64,000 bases of DNA from Ophthalmolycus amberensis (GCA_024529925.1 JAFEUB010001061.1:111001-175000), one strand, 5' to 3'. Shown: positions 34,115 to 44,172, counted from the stretch's first letter. A program made the numbers and translations. The notes: a model not told the origin generated them from the letters alone.

Positions 34115-35442
34115 TCAGAGCTGGGTGTAGCAGTCTCTGTGCATCTCCAGTGTGCTGTTGTGCTGGCGATGCACAGGTGAGTGGAAGTGTGGCTGCTGTG
34201 TGGGTGTTCTTGGTGCCTGGTGCAATGCCTGTGGGGTCATAGGCCGTGACCCCATGATGTGCCGCATCATGACCTCAATGTTGTTGTTGAGGCGGTCCAT
34301 GGAGCGCTCCATGGAGGATGACCACCGGCCCATTAGCTGCAAAAACGCGGCGTCTGTGGCGTCCACACGATGAAGGAGCTGCCTCTTGAACTCCAGATCC
34401 TCCTGTGCCACTGACTCCATGGAGAGTTTGCGCTTCAACTTTTCCCTCCTGTGGCCACCGAGGGACGCATCCAGGCTCTGGCGGCGACTTGACACCGTCT
34501 CCGCAGAGGTCACACTGCCTGGCCCTCCGTCGTCACCCGACACAGAAGGTGACCCATGGACAGAGGTGCTGCCGTTGGCTTCCAGGGCCTCCACTGCCAT
34601 GCCTGTGGTTTCTACCCCATGCCTAATGGCAGTGGTAGCTGGAGAGCCCCCCAAATCGACTGGCAGAGCTCAAAATAGAGCAAAACCACTCTTCCGTGTC
34701 CACTTTTTTTGCCCGAGTCCACTGCTTGTCTGTAGCGGACTCTTATGGCCTTCACCTTTGTTGTCAGCTGAACTGCGAACACAAAACAGAAAGACATTGT
34801 TGTTAGATCTGTTGTGTAAGGCATCAAATGTGAAGTAGGAGTATCAAGTAGCACAAAATACATATACAAAAACAAAATAGTGAAATAGCAGTACCTCGAT
34901 ACTGTAATTAAGTACAGTACCTGATTAAATGTAGTTTACTCTATTTTCGTTACTTAACATGGCCATGAATGAAGCATTACAAAGTTGTGGGTGGCTATCC
35001 GGATCATACCAGTTTCATCTTCGCTCTTCACACCCCACTATCCCCCCCAGGAACAAAGGTTGTTTGTGCAAAATGATTTGTGTAACGATACACGAAGAAG
35101 GTAAAAGACACGAAACACAACCAAAAATGCTTCCTTTAAAAACAGGCTCATGCTTTATTACTTTAGAACTTCAAGCCAACACACTTTTTAGTTGGGACAC
35201 TCCATACCTTTGGTAAGTTCTTCTTTGTTGTGTGGGAAGTCTTTTCCCACGTGCATGGCGTCCGCCGGCGTCGGATAATTATCACGGAAGCGGGCCAATA
35301 TGTCGCCATACTTTGTATGTATCGACTCCCAGTCCGTGTTTTGCGCCGCGTTCTCCACCTTATACTCTCGTGTTACATGAAGGAGCAGTTGGACCTCATC
35401 GTCGGTCCAGGCAAAAAAGTCTCGTGTTCCTCTTGTCGACAT
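34115..35442 (-). CDS. Harbinger Myb/SANT-like DNA-binding protein (two exons, one frame lesion)
   Basis: Exon 1 (35442-35208, ATG of MSTRGTRDFFAWTDDEV) holds a Myb/SANT-like domain: W of AWTDDEVQLLL, then NTDWESIHTKYGDI. The donor is AAAG/GTATGG. Exon 2 starts at 34772 after TTCGCAG and continues in phase: VQLTTKVKAIRVRYRQAVDS, then VVLLYFELCQSIWG, then GGSPATTAIRHGVE and a long hydrophilic tail with coiled-coil-like MERSMDRLNNNIEVMMRHI, to a stop at 34115. In this superfamily the protein binds transposon ends and brings in the transposase. At the IWG/GGSPATT junction a run of six G (34647-34652) shifts the frame; one more G would join the two halves. This is either a real one-base deletion or a sequence error. 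Confidence 0.85.
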
Positions 35443-35660
35443 TGTCTTTCCTCTAGCAACTTTCTGCAACTAAAAATCCACTGCAGTGTGTGGATCATCT
35501 TCTTCCTGTTTACACCGGGATGCGCATGCCCAGTGTACGTTAATGGTCACGTGCTGTCCGCCTTGAAGGCTGCCGTGTGGATGCTCCAATAATGCTGAAA
35601 ACTCCCTGCGTGGACGGAGATCGGTTCTATTTGAGAACTCTGCATCCAACGAGACACGGC

Positions 35661-35677
35661 CTAGTGTGGATATGGCC
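35661..35677 (-). repeat. Harbinger right terminal inverted repeat
   Basis: Read inverted: GGCCATATCCACACTAG. It is followed by TTA at 35678-35680. Confidence 0.85.
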
Positions 35678-35680
35678 TTA

Positions 35681-36665
35681 ATCGTTCTCAGGAAGCGCTT
35701 CGAGTAACCCCTGAGTCTCAACGCGCCAAAAATGGTGCTGGTTGCCTCCTCCACATGGCCCGGGAGGGTACAGATCCTGTGGCACCGGATCAGCTGAGAC
35801 TTGATGAGACCTCTGTAGGTGTGTTTGGGGTGATAACTGGATTTATGGAGGAGGGCGTGGCGGTCCGTTTCCTTAAAGTGAACTTTCGTGGCCAGGGTTT
35901 TGTTCTGGTCGCTGGATTCTTGGAAGAAAACCCTGGTGTCCAGGAACTCGACCGAAAGGTGTTGAAGGTTATGTTTGAGTTTTATTTTGGGGTGATGTGA
36001 ATTTAAAGTGTCCAAAAATGTGTGAAAGTGCTGTTCAGTGTGGTCCCAGAGGCCGAAGATGTCATCCAGGTACCGGAAGTAGAGGAGGGGTTTGTGCTGG
36101 AATTTGAGAAAAGCCGTTCTCTCCCAATGGGCCAGGTAGATGTTTGCATACGCCGGAGAGTATTTCCGGCCCATAGCACACCCGCACAACTGGAGATAGT
36201 GTTTATTGTTGAATGTGAAGTCGTTCCGAGTCAAGGTGATGTTGAGGAGTTGGATTATTTCTTGATCAGGTCTATCTGGGTTGGGGTATTTATTAAAAAT
36301 GTCTTGAATGGCAATGAGGCCAAGTGGAGTTTCAATATTTGTGTACAGAGATTCAATGTCAATGGTGAAAAGAAAGGTATGACCGGGTACCTGGAGGTTT
36401 TTAATTGTATTGATAAAGTGATAAGTGTCCTGAAGATAACCGGGGTGAAAGTTGTGAAAGCGGATTAATAAAGTGGTCAATATATTCTGTGATGTTGTAG
36501 GACTCGGAACCGCAATCGCTGACTATAGGGCGGCCGACCGGAACCACAGAAGGGACCGTCCAAGTCCCAGGAGGCTTGTGTATCTTGGGGAGCAGGTAGA
36601 AGAGGCGAGGCCTGGGCTCATCAGGACCGTCCAGGTATTGTTTTTGTTTTGAATTGATGTATTGA
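35681..36665 (-). pseudogene. PLE-A reverse transcriptase core
   Basis: Reverse transcription core of the element. First part (36660-36480): RLFYLLPKIHKPP and GRPIVSDCGSESYNITEYI. Second part in the adjoining frame (36480-35681): FLFTIDIESLYTNIE (first catalytic Asp), CAMGRKYSPAYANIYLAHWE, RYLDDIFGLW (the YxDD box, both aspartates present), VEFLDTRVFF, then HPKHTYRGLIKSQLIRCHRI. These are the standard PLE RT motifs in order. One frameshift near 36480 separates the two parts. Translation below 35677 in this frame enters Harbinger terminal sequence, so the long open frame to 35470 is partly chimeric. Confidence 0.92.
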
Positions 36666-36769
36666 TTGTCATGTAGGCTATGTGTAATGTTCCTAATGAG
36701 CTGTTGTGTTTCTAGCTGTAATGATTGCGTGAGTGGTGCATTATGTGTTATTTAATTGTCTATCTGCTT

Positions 36770-37215
36770 CTAATATGTAATATGTCTGTCCTGTAAAACA
36801 ATTTGGCCCCCTTTGTTGGCTGGTTTGATGACTATGTGTTTGCTATTACCCAATGTTTTAAGAATGTGTTTGTGTTGCTGACTAATGTTAGGCTGCGTGT
36901 GTGCAAGGGGGCGCCATCGTGTCAGTGCTGCTAGATTTTTCTGAATGAGTAGTGTGATCTGAGGTGAGAGGGTGTTTAGGCGTGGTTCCCAGCAGGACGG
37001 TCCAGTGAACGGGACAGGCTCTCGCCCCGGTGCGCCCCAGAAGTGATCTAACAACTTCAGCCTCCTGTGAAAGTTGTGGAGATCCCCTCTGAGCTCCGGT
37101 CGGGTGGGGGGTTTGGGTGTGGGGATGAAGGTAAGTCCTTTTTCCAGCATCTCCAGCTGGGTAGGTGTGAGGGAGAGAACGGAGCAGAGGTTCGTGATAT
37201 TAGACAAGGGGGGAG
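36770..37215 (-). pseudogene. RT leader region of PLE-A
   Basis: The minus frame reads KGLTFIPTPKPP..LHNFHRRLKL, then SKHIVIKPANKGGQIVLQD. The pattern (L.FIPT, then a Y/F-HRRLKL box, then IVIKPADKG) is the conserved N-terminal part of PLE reverse transcriptase proteins. PLE-B has the equivalent KGLSFIPTPGAI and IVIKLADKGALVVI. The frame is lost below 36770 and resumes shifted as YLLPKIHKPP near 36600. Confidence 0.85.
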
Positions 37216-37239
37216 ATGTGTGATGACATTCCTCCCCCG

Positions 37240-37800
37240 TTACCAGTTTAACTGCTGTTTCCAGTACCCGAACAACATCTCCGCCGTCTGGGGTGTCCAG
37301 TGGATGTTGTCCCCAGTGACCTGAAAAAGAAGAGGATTAATTTCGGATAAAAAATGATATTTACTAGAGATGGTGGTGTTGAGGAAGTTGAGGAGTGCTT
37401 GTTTCCGGGGGTTTAAAGAGGGGGAGAAGTTAATGATGGGGATGTAAATGGTGGCGTTTGGAAAGGTGAGGTGAGCAGTTCTCCAGAGTGTTCTTAACTG
37501 TTTAACAATGGTGTTGGTTTCGTGTTCTGAAAGGCAGTTGTTCAGGCCTACTGATAAAATAACGTGAAGTGGTTGTGGGTGAGTGAGTTTAGTTAAAATT
37601 GCATTTATGTGATGGAAGTTTGCACCGGGGTAACTGTACTTGAATGTGTGGGTGGGTGAATTTTGGGATGCGGGACAGGTTCGAGTCCCCAATCACCAGG
37701 GTCGTCCTCCGCACCTCCAGCGACCAGTCCTGGGTTTTGCGGAAAGTGTGAGTGTGGTTCCGGGCGTCCTGGAGAGCCAGGTGGCACCGCGGAGTTGCTG
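37240..37800 (-). pseudogene. SGNH/GDSL-hydrolase-like domain of PLE-A
   Basis: In minus-strand order: TTLVIGDSNLSRIP (37730-37665) is block I, with the nucleophile serine of GDS. SYPGANFHHI (frame of 37240-37692) is block II-like. ILSVGLNNC corresponds to block III (usually G-x-N-D, here GLNN). DNIHWTPQTA supplies the D-x-x-H of block V. SGNH hydrolases are small esterase-like enzymes; versions occur in some retroelements (CR1 ORF1 and some YR elements). Two frameshifts break it, near 37745 and 37645. Downstream, an in-frame relation to the RT leader is seen after a stop at 37238: VTGEECHHTSPPLSNITNLC leads into the RT leader. So the hydrolase and RT were probably one polypeptide. The substrate is unknown. 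Confidence 0.75.
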
Positions 37801-38335
37801 CTGGCGGAAGAAGCGGGCAAATTAGATGGTAGGGGTAAAGTCAGCGTGACGCTTTTAATGTCCCCTGTTCTCCTCATGTTTTTATTGCCCGCCTCCGTGA
37901 CTGCTGTGGTGTTAGCAGACTCCGCGGCAACCCGATCTGGCTCCCTCTGCTGGTGGGGTGCGTCTGTGGGGAAAGAGGAGGAGATGGTGTTACTACACGG
38001 GAGAGCAACATTGCTGTAGTGCGTTTGTGGTGGGTGTGTTGCATCCGTGTGTGAGGGAGATAGGGAGGAAGGCGCAGGGGAGACGATGCGACGCTCCGCC
38101 CGACGGGCCCGCAACCGGTTGCTTTCTCTGGGAGGAAGGGGATGAGTCTCCGCCTTTACTGTAAGTTCCGGGTTGCGTTCGGGCAGATGGGTCTTGGGCG
38201 GAGCCGCCACATCGGAAGCCCCCATGCCCTCACTGGGGGTACAGAGGTCTCTGTGGGGGGGAAGAAGAGGAAGAGCAGAAAGAGGAGAAGTAGGAGGAGT
38301 TTGAGTTTTAAGGGCAGGAGTGGGAGGCCTGTGCC
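37745..38335 (-). pseudogene. N-terminal Ser/Pro-rich region of PLE-A
   Basis: An open minus-strand frame (ATG-containing MGASDVAAPP at 38225, open upstream to about 38330 with SPLSALPLLPP) is rich in S, P, A and T and lacks recognised domains. It leads, after a frameshift, into the SGNH block. It may act as a disordered, gag-like region; that is inference from composition and position. It starts directly at the truncated end of PLE-B. Confidence 0.5.
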
Positions 38336-38339
38336 GAGA

Positions 38340-39012
38340 CCGAGGAGTACGTTGTGATGAAAGGGATTATTTGCTTACCCTTGTGCCTGTTTGGGCGCTG
38401 GCGCCTCTGTCCCTGTGCCCCATATACCTCCCTCTGCACCGACTTCAGCTGGGTCCAGGAAAACCCTCTCTGCCTAAGCGCCTGGAAGAGGATCCGAGTT
38501 GCCTCCCCCCTATCCTCCACCCCGGAGCAGATTCTCTGAAACCTCAACAGCTGTGCTTTCAAGATCCCCCTAAACGTATGCCTCGGGTGGAAGCTAGCCC
38601 CATGTAGTAAGGCGTGCGAATCCGTCGGCTTAAAGAACACCTTTGTGTCTAAGTGACCCGTCCGCTGGAAGTCCGGCCCCTTGTATACTGTGACGTCCAG
38701 GAATTCCACCTCCTGCTGGTGCGTCACCGCCTCCACCCTAATGGCTGGGTGTTGGTCATTTAAGACCCTGGTGAATTCCGCAAAGTCCTCCTCTGAGTGC
38801 TGCCACACCCCCCAAATGTAGTCCAGATACCGAACGTAGTGCAACGGGACCCTCCCACACTTATACATGGCCCATTGGGAGGAGGCGGCGATGGCCATGT
38901 TGGCATAGGCCGGTGCAAACTTCTTGCCCATTGCCGTCCCCCTAACTTGCAGATACTGGCGGCCGTTAAACTCGAAATCGTTTCTAACCAGACTCAGCTC
39001 CAGGAAACCCAA
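38340..39012 (-). pseudogene. PLE-B reverse transcriptase, second part (YLDY active site)
   Basis: It continues after the LINE with ILGFLELSLVRNDFEFNGRQ, GTAMGKKFAPAYANMAIAAS, then RYLDYIWGVWQHSEEDF, EFLDVTVYKG, HPRHTFRGILKAQLLRFQRI and RGFSWTQL. The box that should read YLDD or YIDD is YLDY: the second catalytic aspartate is replaced by tyrosine, which by established RT chemistry would abolish activity. No stop occurs across more than 200 residues, so the loss is a point change rather than general decay. Confidence 0.9.
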
Positions 39013-39015
39013 GAT

Positions 39016-39556
39016 ATGGTGGTGGGAGACAGGAGGATGATGGCGAAGCTCTCATCCCTGATGAGCCACGCTTCCCACCCCATGCAGGACACTCTGGCAG
39101 CTCTGCACAGCTCCTTCAGTCACCGGCTGATTCACCCCCGGTGTCTGAGGGAGAGGTACCGCAAGTCCTTTCTCCCCGCTGCTGTCAGGCTGCACAACAA
39201 ACTGCTCTCGGTGGACCACTAACACACTGAACACTTGAACACGAACACTTTGCACACACTGAACACTTTAATTCATTCACCTGGTGCAATATCTCATCTA
39301 ATCCGTGCAATATCCAATATGTTTTTTAAGTATTTACCTGATCCGCCTGTATATTCTGTATATACTGGCATATTTAGTATATCTAATACTCTTCTTACTG
39401 TCGTATTTTATTACTGTTCTACTGTTTACTGTTTAGTTTATTATATTACTTGTTTTTATCTTTATTTTATTACTTGTGAGCAATGCTGCTGTAATCCTGT
39501 AATTTCCCCACTGAGGGACTAATAAAGGATTATCTTATCTTATCTTATCTTATCTT
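39016..39556 (+). mobile_element. 5'-truncated LINE inserted in PLE-B
   Basis: A plus-strand frame encodes RMMAKLSSLMSHASHPMQD, then LRERYRKSFLPAAVRLHNKL, ending LSVDH and a stop at 39222. This is the C-terminal tail of a teleost LINE protein (Rex/CR1-type group by general resemblance). After a 3' UTR come AATAAAGG and (TTATC)n at 39520-39556, a short-unit tail typical of such elements. PLE-B resumes at ATATCCCC, so a short duplication such as (GAT)AT is possible, but the copy is ambiguous. Confidence 0.85.
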
Positions 39557-39570
39557 ATATCCCCATCCGG

Positions 39571-40312
39571 TCAGGATGGATCCGGGTGCCGCCTAAAGAC
39601 CTCTCTCACCGCCTCCAGCCCCCTATCCGTCTCTATATTAGTGTAGAGGCTCTCCACGTCCATAGTAAACATAAAGCATGGCTCCCTAAGGACCATCGCC
39701 CGCACCTTCCCCAGGAAGTCACTAGTGTCCCTCAGATACGCCCCATGCTTTGTGGACAACGGGTTCAAATAATAGTCGAGAAACTCCGCTATCCGGTAGC
39801 TCTCGCTATCGCAATCCGACACTATCGGCCACCCTGGTGGTGCCCTCCCCTTCACGGGCCAGACCTCCGGTGCCTTATGGACCTTTGGCAACAAATATAA
39901 TTGCCTGGTTTTCGGTACCCCCCCTACAAAGTACCGTTTCTGCCTCCCCGATATTGCCCCTCGCCCCACCATCTGCTCTACCCTCTGCCTAATCAACTCC
40001 GCCGTCTCCCCGGCCATCGGGCCCTCCAACTCCCTATAGTAAGTCGTATTCTCCAGCTGTCTCTCCGCCTCCCGGATGTATTGCTCCCGGTCCATGATGA
40101 CCACCAACGCCCCTTTGTCTGCCAGCTTGATAACTATGGAGGTATCCCCCTGGAGCTCCGCCAGTGCCCTCCTCTCCTCCCCCGTCAAATTATCCCTCTC
40201 CCGCCCCACCCCTATCGCCCCCGGAATGTCCCTATCCGCCTCAAAGACCTCCAGCAACTTCCGCGGTAATGTGGCCCCCCGGAACGGCACCCTTTCCCCA
40301 GAAGAGATCCCC
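39571..40312 (-). pseudogene. PLE-B reverse transcriptase, first part
   Basis: An open minus frame through GGISSGERVPFRGATLPRKL, TSIVIKLADKGALVVIMDRE, RQLYLLPKVHKAPEVWPV, GWPIVSDCDSESYRIAEFL and FMFTMDVESLYTNIET (first catalytic Asp). It runs without a stop to HPDPS at 39571, where the LINE interrupts. Upstream of 40312 the frame enters hAT sequence, so the start given by the open frame is not the natural one. Confidence 0.9.
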
Positions 40313-40316
40313 CCTC

Positions 40317-41086
40317 CAGTGATGTGTCGGTCGCGAACGAAACGGCTCCGAGAAACGGCTCCGAGAGCCGGCTCTTTGACGTGAACGACGGGAGCCGGCT
40401 CCTGATTGGGAGCCGCTTTGTTTTTTGTTTTTCTCTCTCTCTCTCTCTCAAGCCGCATTTGATTGGTCAATATGTGTGGTGTCGTCTCTGTGCAGAGGGG
40501 GGAGGGGCGGGAGTTACACACACACAGCACAGCACACGAACAGGAGGGAGGGAGACGAGTCACGAGAGAGAAAAACAGGGCAAATAATTACGGAGAGAAG
40601 AAACAGGATCAGCCCCTCAAAGCTGAGGCACTTGGTCTTTCTCAATGTAAATCTTCACTGAAGGACAAAACTCTGGATGCTGATTTTTTTCTTTTTGTTT
40701 TACACATTTTAATTTATATTTTGTTGTGTGATTCTGTAAGCTTCTGTATGTTGTTTCACTTTAAATTTGTTAAGTATTAAAAAGCTAATAGTTAAAAGTT
40801 AGTTAAGTTCATTCGTAAATAGTTAGTTAAGTTCATTCGTAAATAGTTAGTTTGTTTTTGCACTTTCTAATTTTTTTATCACTCTGTAGAGTGTATAAAT
40901 AAAAGTGTATTTATATAATAAACATTTGATATAGTGCATGTTTTTTTTACATTAGTAATTCATATTGCGCATAATTTTACATTATTGTTGGTAATAAATT
41001 AATTTAAGCACCAAAAAATCTGAAGGGCTCTTTTTAGTGAGCCAAAAGAGCCGGTTCTCTAAAAAGAGCCGTAATTCCCATCACTA
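40317..41086. mobile_element. hAT-type non-autonomous element in PLE-B
   Basis: Left CAGTGATGTGTCGG and right end CCCATCACTA are inverted (AGTGATG). Inner arms hold AACGGCTCCGAGAGCCGGCTC at the left and GAGCCGGTTCTCTAAAAAGAGCC at the right. About 770 bp long with no transposase. I see no convincing 8-bp target duplication. The middle has (CT)n at 40431-40449 and an AT-rich right half with a 27-bp tandem duplication (AGTTAAGTTCATTCGTAAAT, twice near 40800-40850). Confidence 0.75.
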
Positions 41087-41686
41087 GCTGCTACCCCCAA
41101 CCTCCTATGGTAGGCCGCCAGATCCCCCCCCAACCTCTCTCTCTGCTCGCCTAAATCCCCAATAGCCCCTGGCGTAGGAATAAAGGAAAGCCCCTTCATC
41201 AGCAGCCTTTTGTGGGCCGGCCCTAAGACTAGTTTTGAGGACAGATTCACCATCCCCTGGTCCCCCTCCATCAACGGAGTACAAGCCCCCCCTGAGACCC
41301 CAGTGGCGCTCACCCCCCCGGTGGGACTCCCCTGCGTGCTCGGGCCCTCCCCGGGGCCCCCTTCCCCGACGTCGATCCCCACCTCCCTCAACCCCCTCTC
41401 CGCATGGGGGAATTTCCGGTGGCCCCAACCACCGGTTCGCCACCTCCCACGGCTGGCGGTAGTCCTGCCCCTTGAACCCAGACAGAGATGTCTGCAGCTC
41501 CTGGATCGTGCTATCGTACTGGTCTGCCCTCGGGACGTCCCCCGCCCTCTGGACGTAGCCCCAGTGGTGGTGCGCTCTCAGTAGGTGGAAGAGTTGTCTT
41601 GTCATCCGCTGGAAGTCAGTCTTGCTGGTTTCCTTCGCCATGTTTTCTGGTTTTTTTTTTAAACCAGTTCTTGTAAAATGTGTCAT
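41087..41686 (-). pseudogene. PLE-B N-terminal region
   Basis: The frame at 41686-41105 contains MAKETSKTDFQRMTRQLFHL, then YRQPWEVANRWLGPPEIPPC. It then shifts to the frame of 41391-41087 with VLGPAHKRLLMKGLSFIPTP and RLGGDLAAYHRRLGVAA, equivalent to the KGLTFIPT and FHRRLKL boxes of PLE-A. A frameshift lies in the G-rich stretch near 41380. ATG context for MAKETSK is at about 41641. The early part is Gly/Arg-rich and unlike PLE-A. Confidence 0.75.
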
Positions 41687-42292
41687 GTTTTCATTCCTCT
41701 GAACATGACATCGCCTCGCTTTAGTTTTTTTGAACAGGAAGTGACATGCCTAGTATTAAAAGTTATGGCCAGTACTACTGATGGTACAGGACATTTTAGA
41801 CAATCGGTCAGAGCAGAGAAAAAAACATCTTGTCCCTCTCTAATTACCAACTACAGGTTGTGTACATTCTGATGATGTTAGCTCCTCTCTTACAGATCAG
41901 AGCGAATAGTGTAGCTCTATTCTGGCCTACTTTTTTCAGGGCGACACAAGTCCCGACGTTGATGGATCAGAATTGATTGTTGTCTTAGTACAGAGATTGG
42001 ATGAAATGTATTGTATAAACCTGAGTATTACCAATTAAGTTGCTGCTGTATTTAAGATCATACAATTTTAGCATAGCCTAGTATTGTATTACTACTGTAT
42101 TCCGTTTTTTTGTTTCCTTGTCGTCTTGCAGGTCGACTTGGCAAAGTATGACTTACTTATTTTTAGCATCCTTTTGAGCCGTTTATTGCGATTAAATTAC
42201 ACAAACATGTTTGAGTTTATACTGCTGTAGTAAACCAGTCATTTGGTAGCTTGCTAAAGCTCGGTAAAATTAACTGATATCATGAGCCCAGA

Positions 42293-42850
42293 CAATTTAT
42301 TTACTTATTTACCAGGAACAGTGCTCATTAATCAACATTTCAGTTTCCACCTCAATGTAAATGTGCTAGAAAGCTAATTTGTCTGTCGTCCCTGGACAGG
42401 TTTTCACAATTGAATGGATATCAGTACAATTCAACCTCAAACACTATAGTACAGCACAATAAAATACATTACAAAAGTACAAGATTTCAAAAACAATGAA
42501 AGTATGATTACTCGTGATTGCAGGATTGGTTCAATTTAAGCTGTCTCTTTTAGTTTTAGTTTAAAGGTAAAGTAATTAGTGCTTTCTCTTAACGCAATAG
42601 AAAGTCTGTTCCAGTAGTAACAGCTCTGACAGTGTTTGCCCAAACTTGCTACGTTTGTATTGTGCAACACGGTCTTCTCTGGTATTTGCCCTCGTTGCCC
42701 TGCTACTATCCTTCTGCATTAACTGACTCACTGGGGGAGGTGTAAGCCCATGTAGAACCTTAAAGACAAGGCAAACATCTGGAAAATATTTAAAACTCTT
42801 CGCAAAAATCAAAATTGACAGCGTTTTTGGGACTTCCTCTAAATTCACTT
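42293..42850 (-). pseudogene. LINE 3' end fragment
   Basis: The minus frame at 42850-42576 reads DVCLVFKVLHGLTPPPVSQL, then EDRVAQYKRSKFGQTLSE. The pattern KVLHGL.PPP followed by R..RS.FG resembles the C-terminal tail of fish LINE proteins. Downstream on the minus strand lie about 280 bases ending CCTGGTAAATAAGTAAATAA, a repeat-type tail. 5'-truncated and inactive. Confidence 0.65.
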
Positions 42851-42859
42851 TTCGTTTGT

Positions 42860-44165
42860 TGCAAACATTTGGAATTACTAGTGATTCTTTTAAATATTTG
42901 TCTTGCAGTTGTGGTACCGTATAGGGTCATGCAGGAATGTGGTTATTACTTGCATGAAAAGGGAGAATTATGTGGAGCTGGTACAGAGTTATCCTGAGGC
43001 CACGCCACATATTCACTTCAGCAATCTCAATTTTCAACTGAGCCTCATTTATTTTGAAGGTCCTACTGTGGTATATTCAGCATTGGTACCCTCTTTGCCC
43101 AGAAATGCTCTGAAGGACAAACAACGGATGAGCTTGGACAGAGAGATAAATCAAACAACGTCAACAGGTACAAAGAAAGACGAGGCTTCCTGATACAAAA
43201 GTTTCTGCCGGTGTTTCTCCAAACTTGCGGCTTGAAAGGTCACCGTGACATACGCAATGACAAATGCCTCGCATATGCGGGAAACAGCATTAAAAATAGC
43301 AAACACCCTTCTGGGAGTTGACTCGCTTCTTAACGAAGTGCGCCCAGAGTCCATCAATTCTGACCTATGGGGCCAACTGAAAGCAAACATTTCACACCCT
43401 TGAGAGTGCAGCGTGTATAAATATAAATTGCTTCCTTCTATTAAGTGGTGACAGTACATTGTGTTGGAATTACAGCAGCTGCACTTTATAACGTTCATCT
43501 AAGTAAGGAGACAAGAGATGACCATAACGTCTGAGATGAGTCACCTCCACCTGCTGACTTTGCCAGTTAGATGTCAGGAAAAAAAAGTTAGTCTTCTTTT
43601 TCTTGCAGTCTGGGTCTTATTGTCATAGTTTCAGTCTATATATTCTCCACGGCTCTGTGCTCAGACACCCATAAACCAAGTCAATTACTCTGGTGTGAAT
43701 TTCCTCTGAGACATGTGCGGAATGGGGGAGAGCAGATTTAGCGGAGTCTTTGAGAAACAGTTGAGTGAGTGGACTGTGAGCTGAGCGGAGATGGACAAAA
43801 GGTCGGGTTGAAGCAAAACAAGACCAGATGCCTGGGGCGCGGCGGGGTTAACTAGCTCCACGCCGAGGAGGCCCATCGAAGCCCCGCCGGTCTCCGAACG
43901 GAGCTCGTCCCCAGGAGCAAACAGCCGAAGCAATCTGGGAGCAAAGTGAACAGCGACAATCTGATAGACACTGCTGGCAGGGAGAGTGGGTGAGAGGATT
44001 ACGAGGGATTGGAAAGAGAGAAATGGATGTAGATCAAAGGGTTGAGTGAAGAAAACTGAAAGGGTGAGGCCATCATAACAAACGAATGGAGGTGCTTGGA
44101 ACTTCTTGTGTTGGGCGATATGTACAGCATATACTGTAGTATATGGAAGGCCATGAAAAATATAA
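42860..44165. other. No gene recognised
   Basis: No exon, repeat or element that I can support. Confidence 0.4.
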
Positions 44166-44172
44166 AAAGTAG

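Larger units (their letters stand above)
31843..35677 (+). mobile_element. PIF/Harbinger transposon, nearly intact, inserted in PLE-A
   Basis: It is flanked by TTA on both sides (31840-31842 and 35678-35680), the usual Harbinger target duplication. Ends TGCCATGTCCACACTTG and, inverted, GGCCATATCCACACTAG match at most positions. Length is 3,835 bp. It has the two convergent genes of the superfamily: a transposase on plus and a Myb/SANT-like DNA-binding protein on minus. Excision in silico re-forms a continuous PLE-A frame. Confidence 0.95.
29690..38340 (-). mobile_element. PLE-A: Penelope-like retroelement with SGNH, RT and GIY-YIG domains (interrupted)
   Basis: Minus-strand order of recognised parts: Ser/Pro-rich N-terminus (about 38330-37760), SGNH-hydrolase-like domain (37800-37240), RT leader (37215-36770), RT palm (36660-35681), then the rest of the RT after Harbinger (31839-31641), then linker plus GIY-YIG endonuclease (30141-29695). 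Removing the Harbinger (31843-35680, including one TTA) restores the continuous stretch RFLRTIKAEVADTF. A further 1.5-kb insert splits the FRRNK/NLKDILVH junction. PLEs encode one RT-endonuclease protein; here several frameshifts kill it. The upstream neighbour is PLE-B in the same orientation. Confidence 0.85.
38340..41690 (-). mobile_element. PLE-B: second Penelope-like element, interrupted and 3'-truncated
   Basis: Minus-strand parts in order: N-terminus (41686-41087), hAT insertion, RT leader and fingers (40310-39571), LINE insertion, RT palm to thumb (39012-38340). It is distinct from PLE-A in sequence (for example LYLLPKVHKAPEVWPV versus LFYLLPKIHKPPGTWTV). It ends at IIPFITTYSS, so the endonuclease part is absent and PLE-A begins immediately after. 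No SGNH domain is recognised in its N-terminus. Confidence 0.88.

Noticed and set aside
35470..35677. C-terminal part of the 336-codon minus frame as RT
   Set aside because: It reads through the Harbinger right end; the true RT continues at 31839.
40320..40563. N-terminal part of the 330-codon minus frame as PLE-B
   Set aside because: It lies inside the hAT element at 40317-41086.
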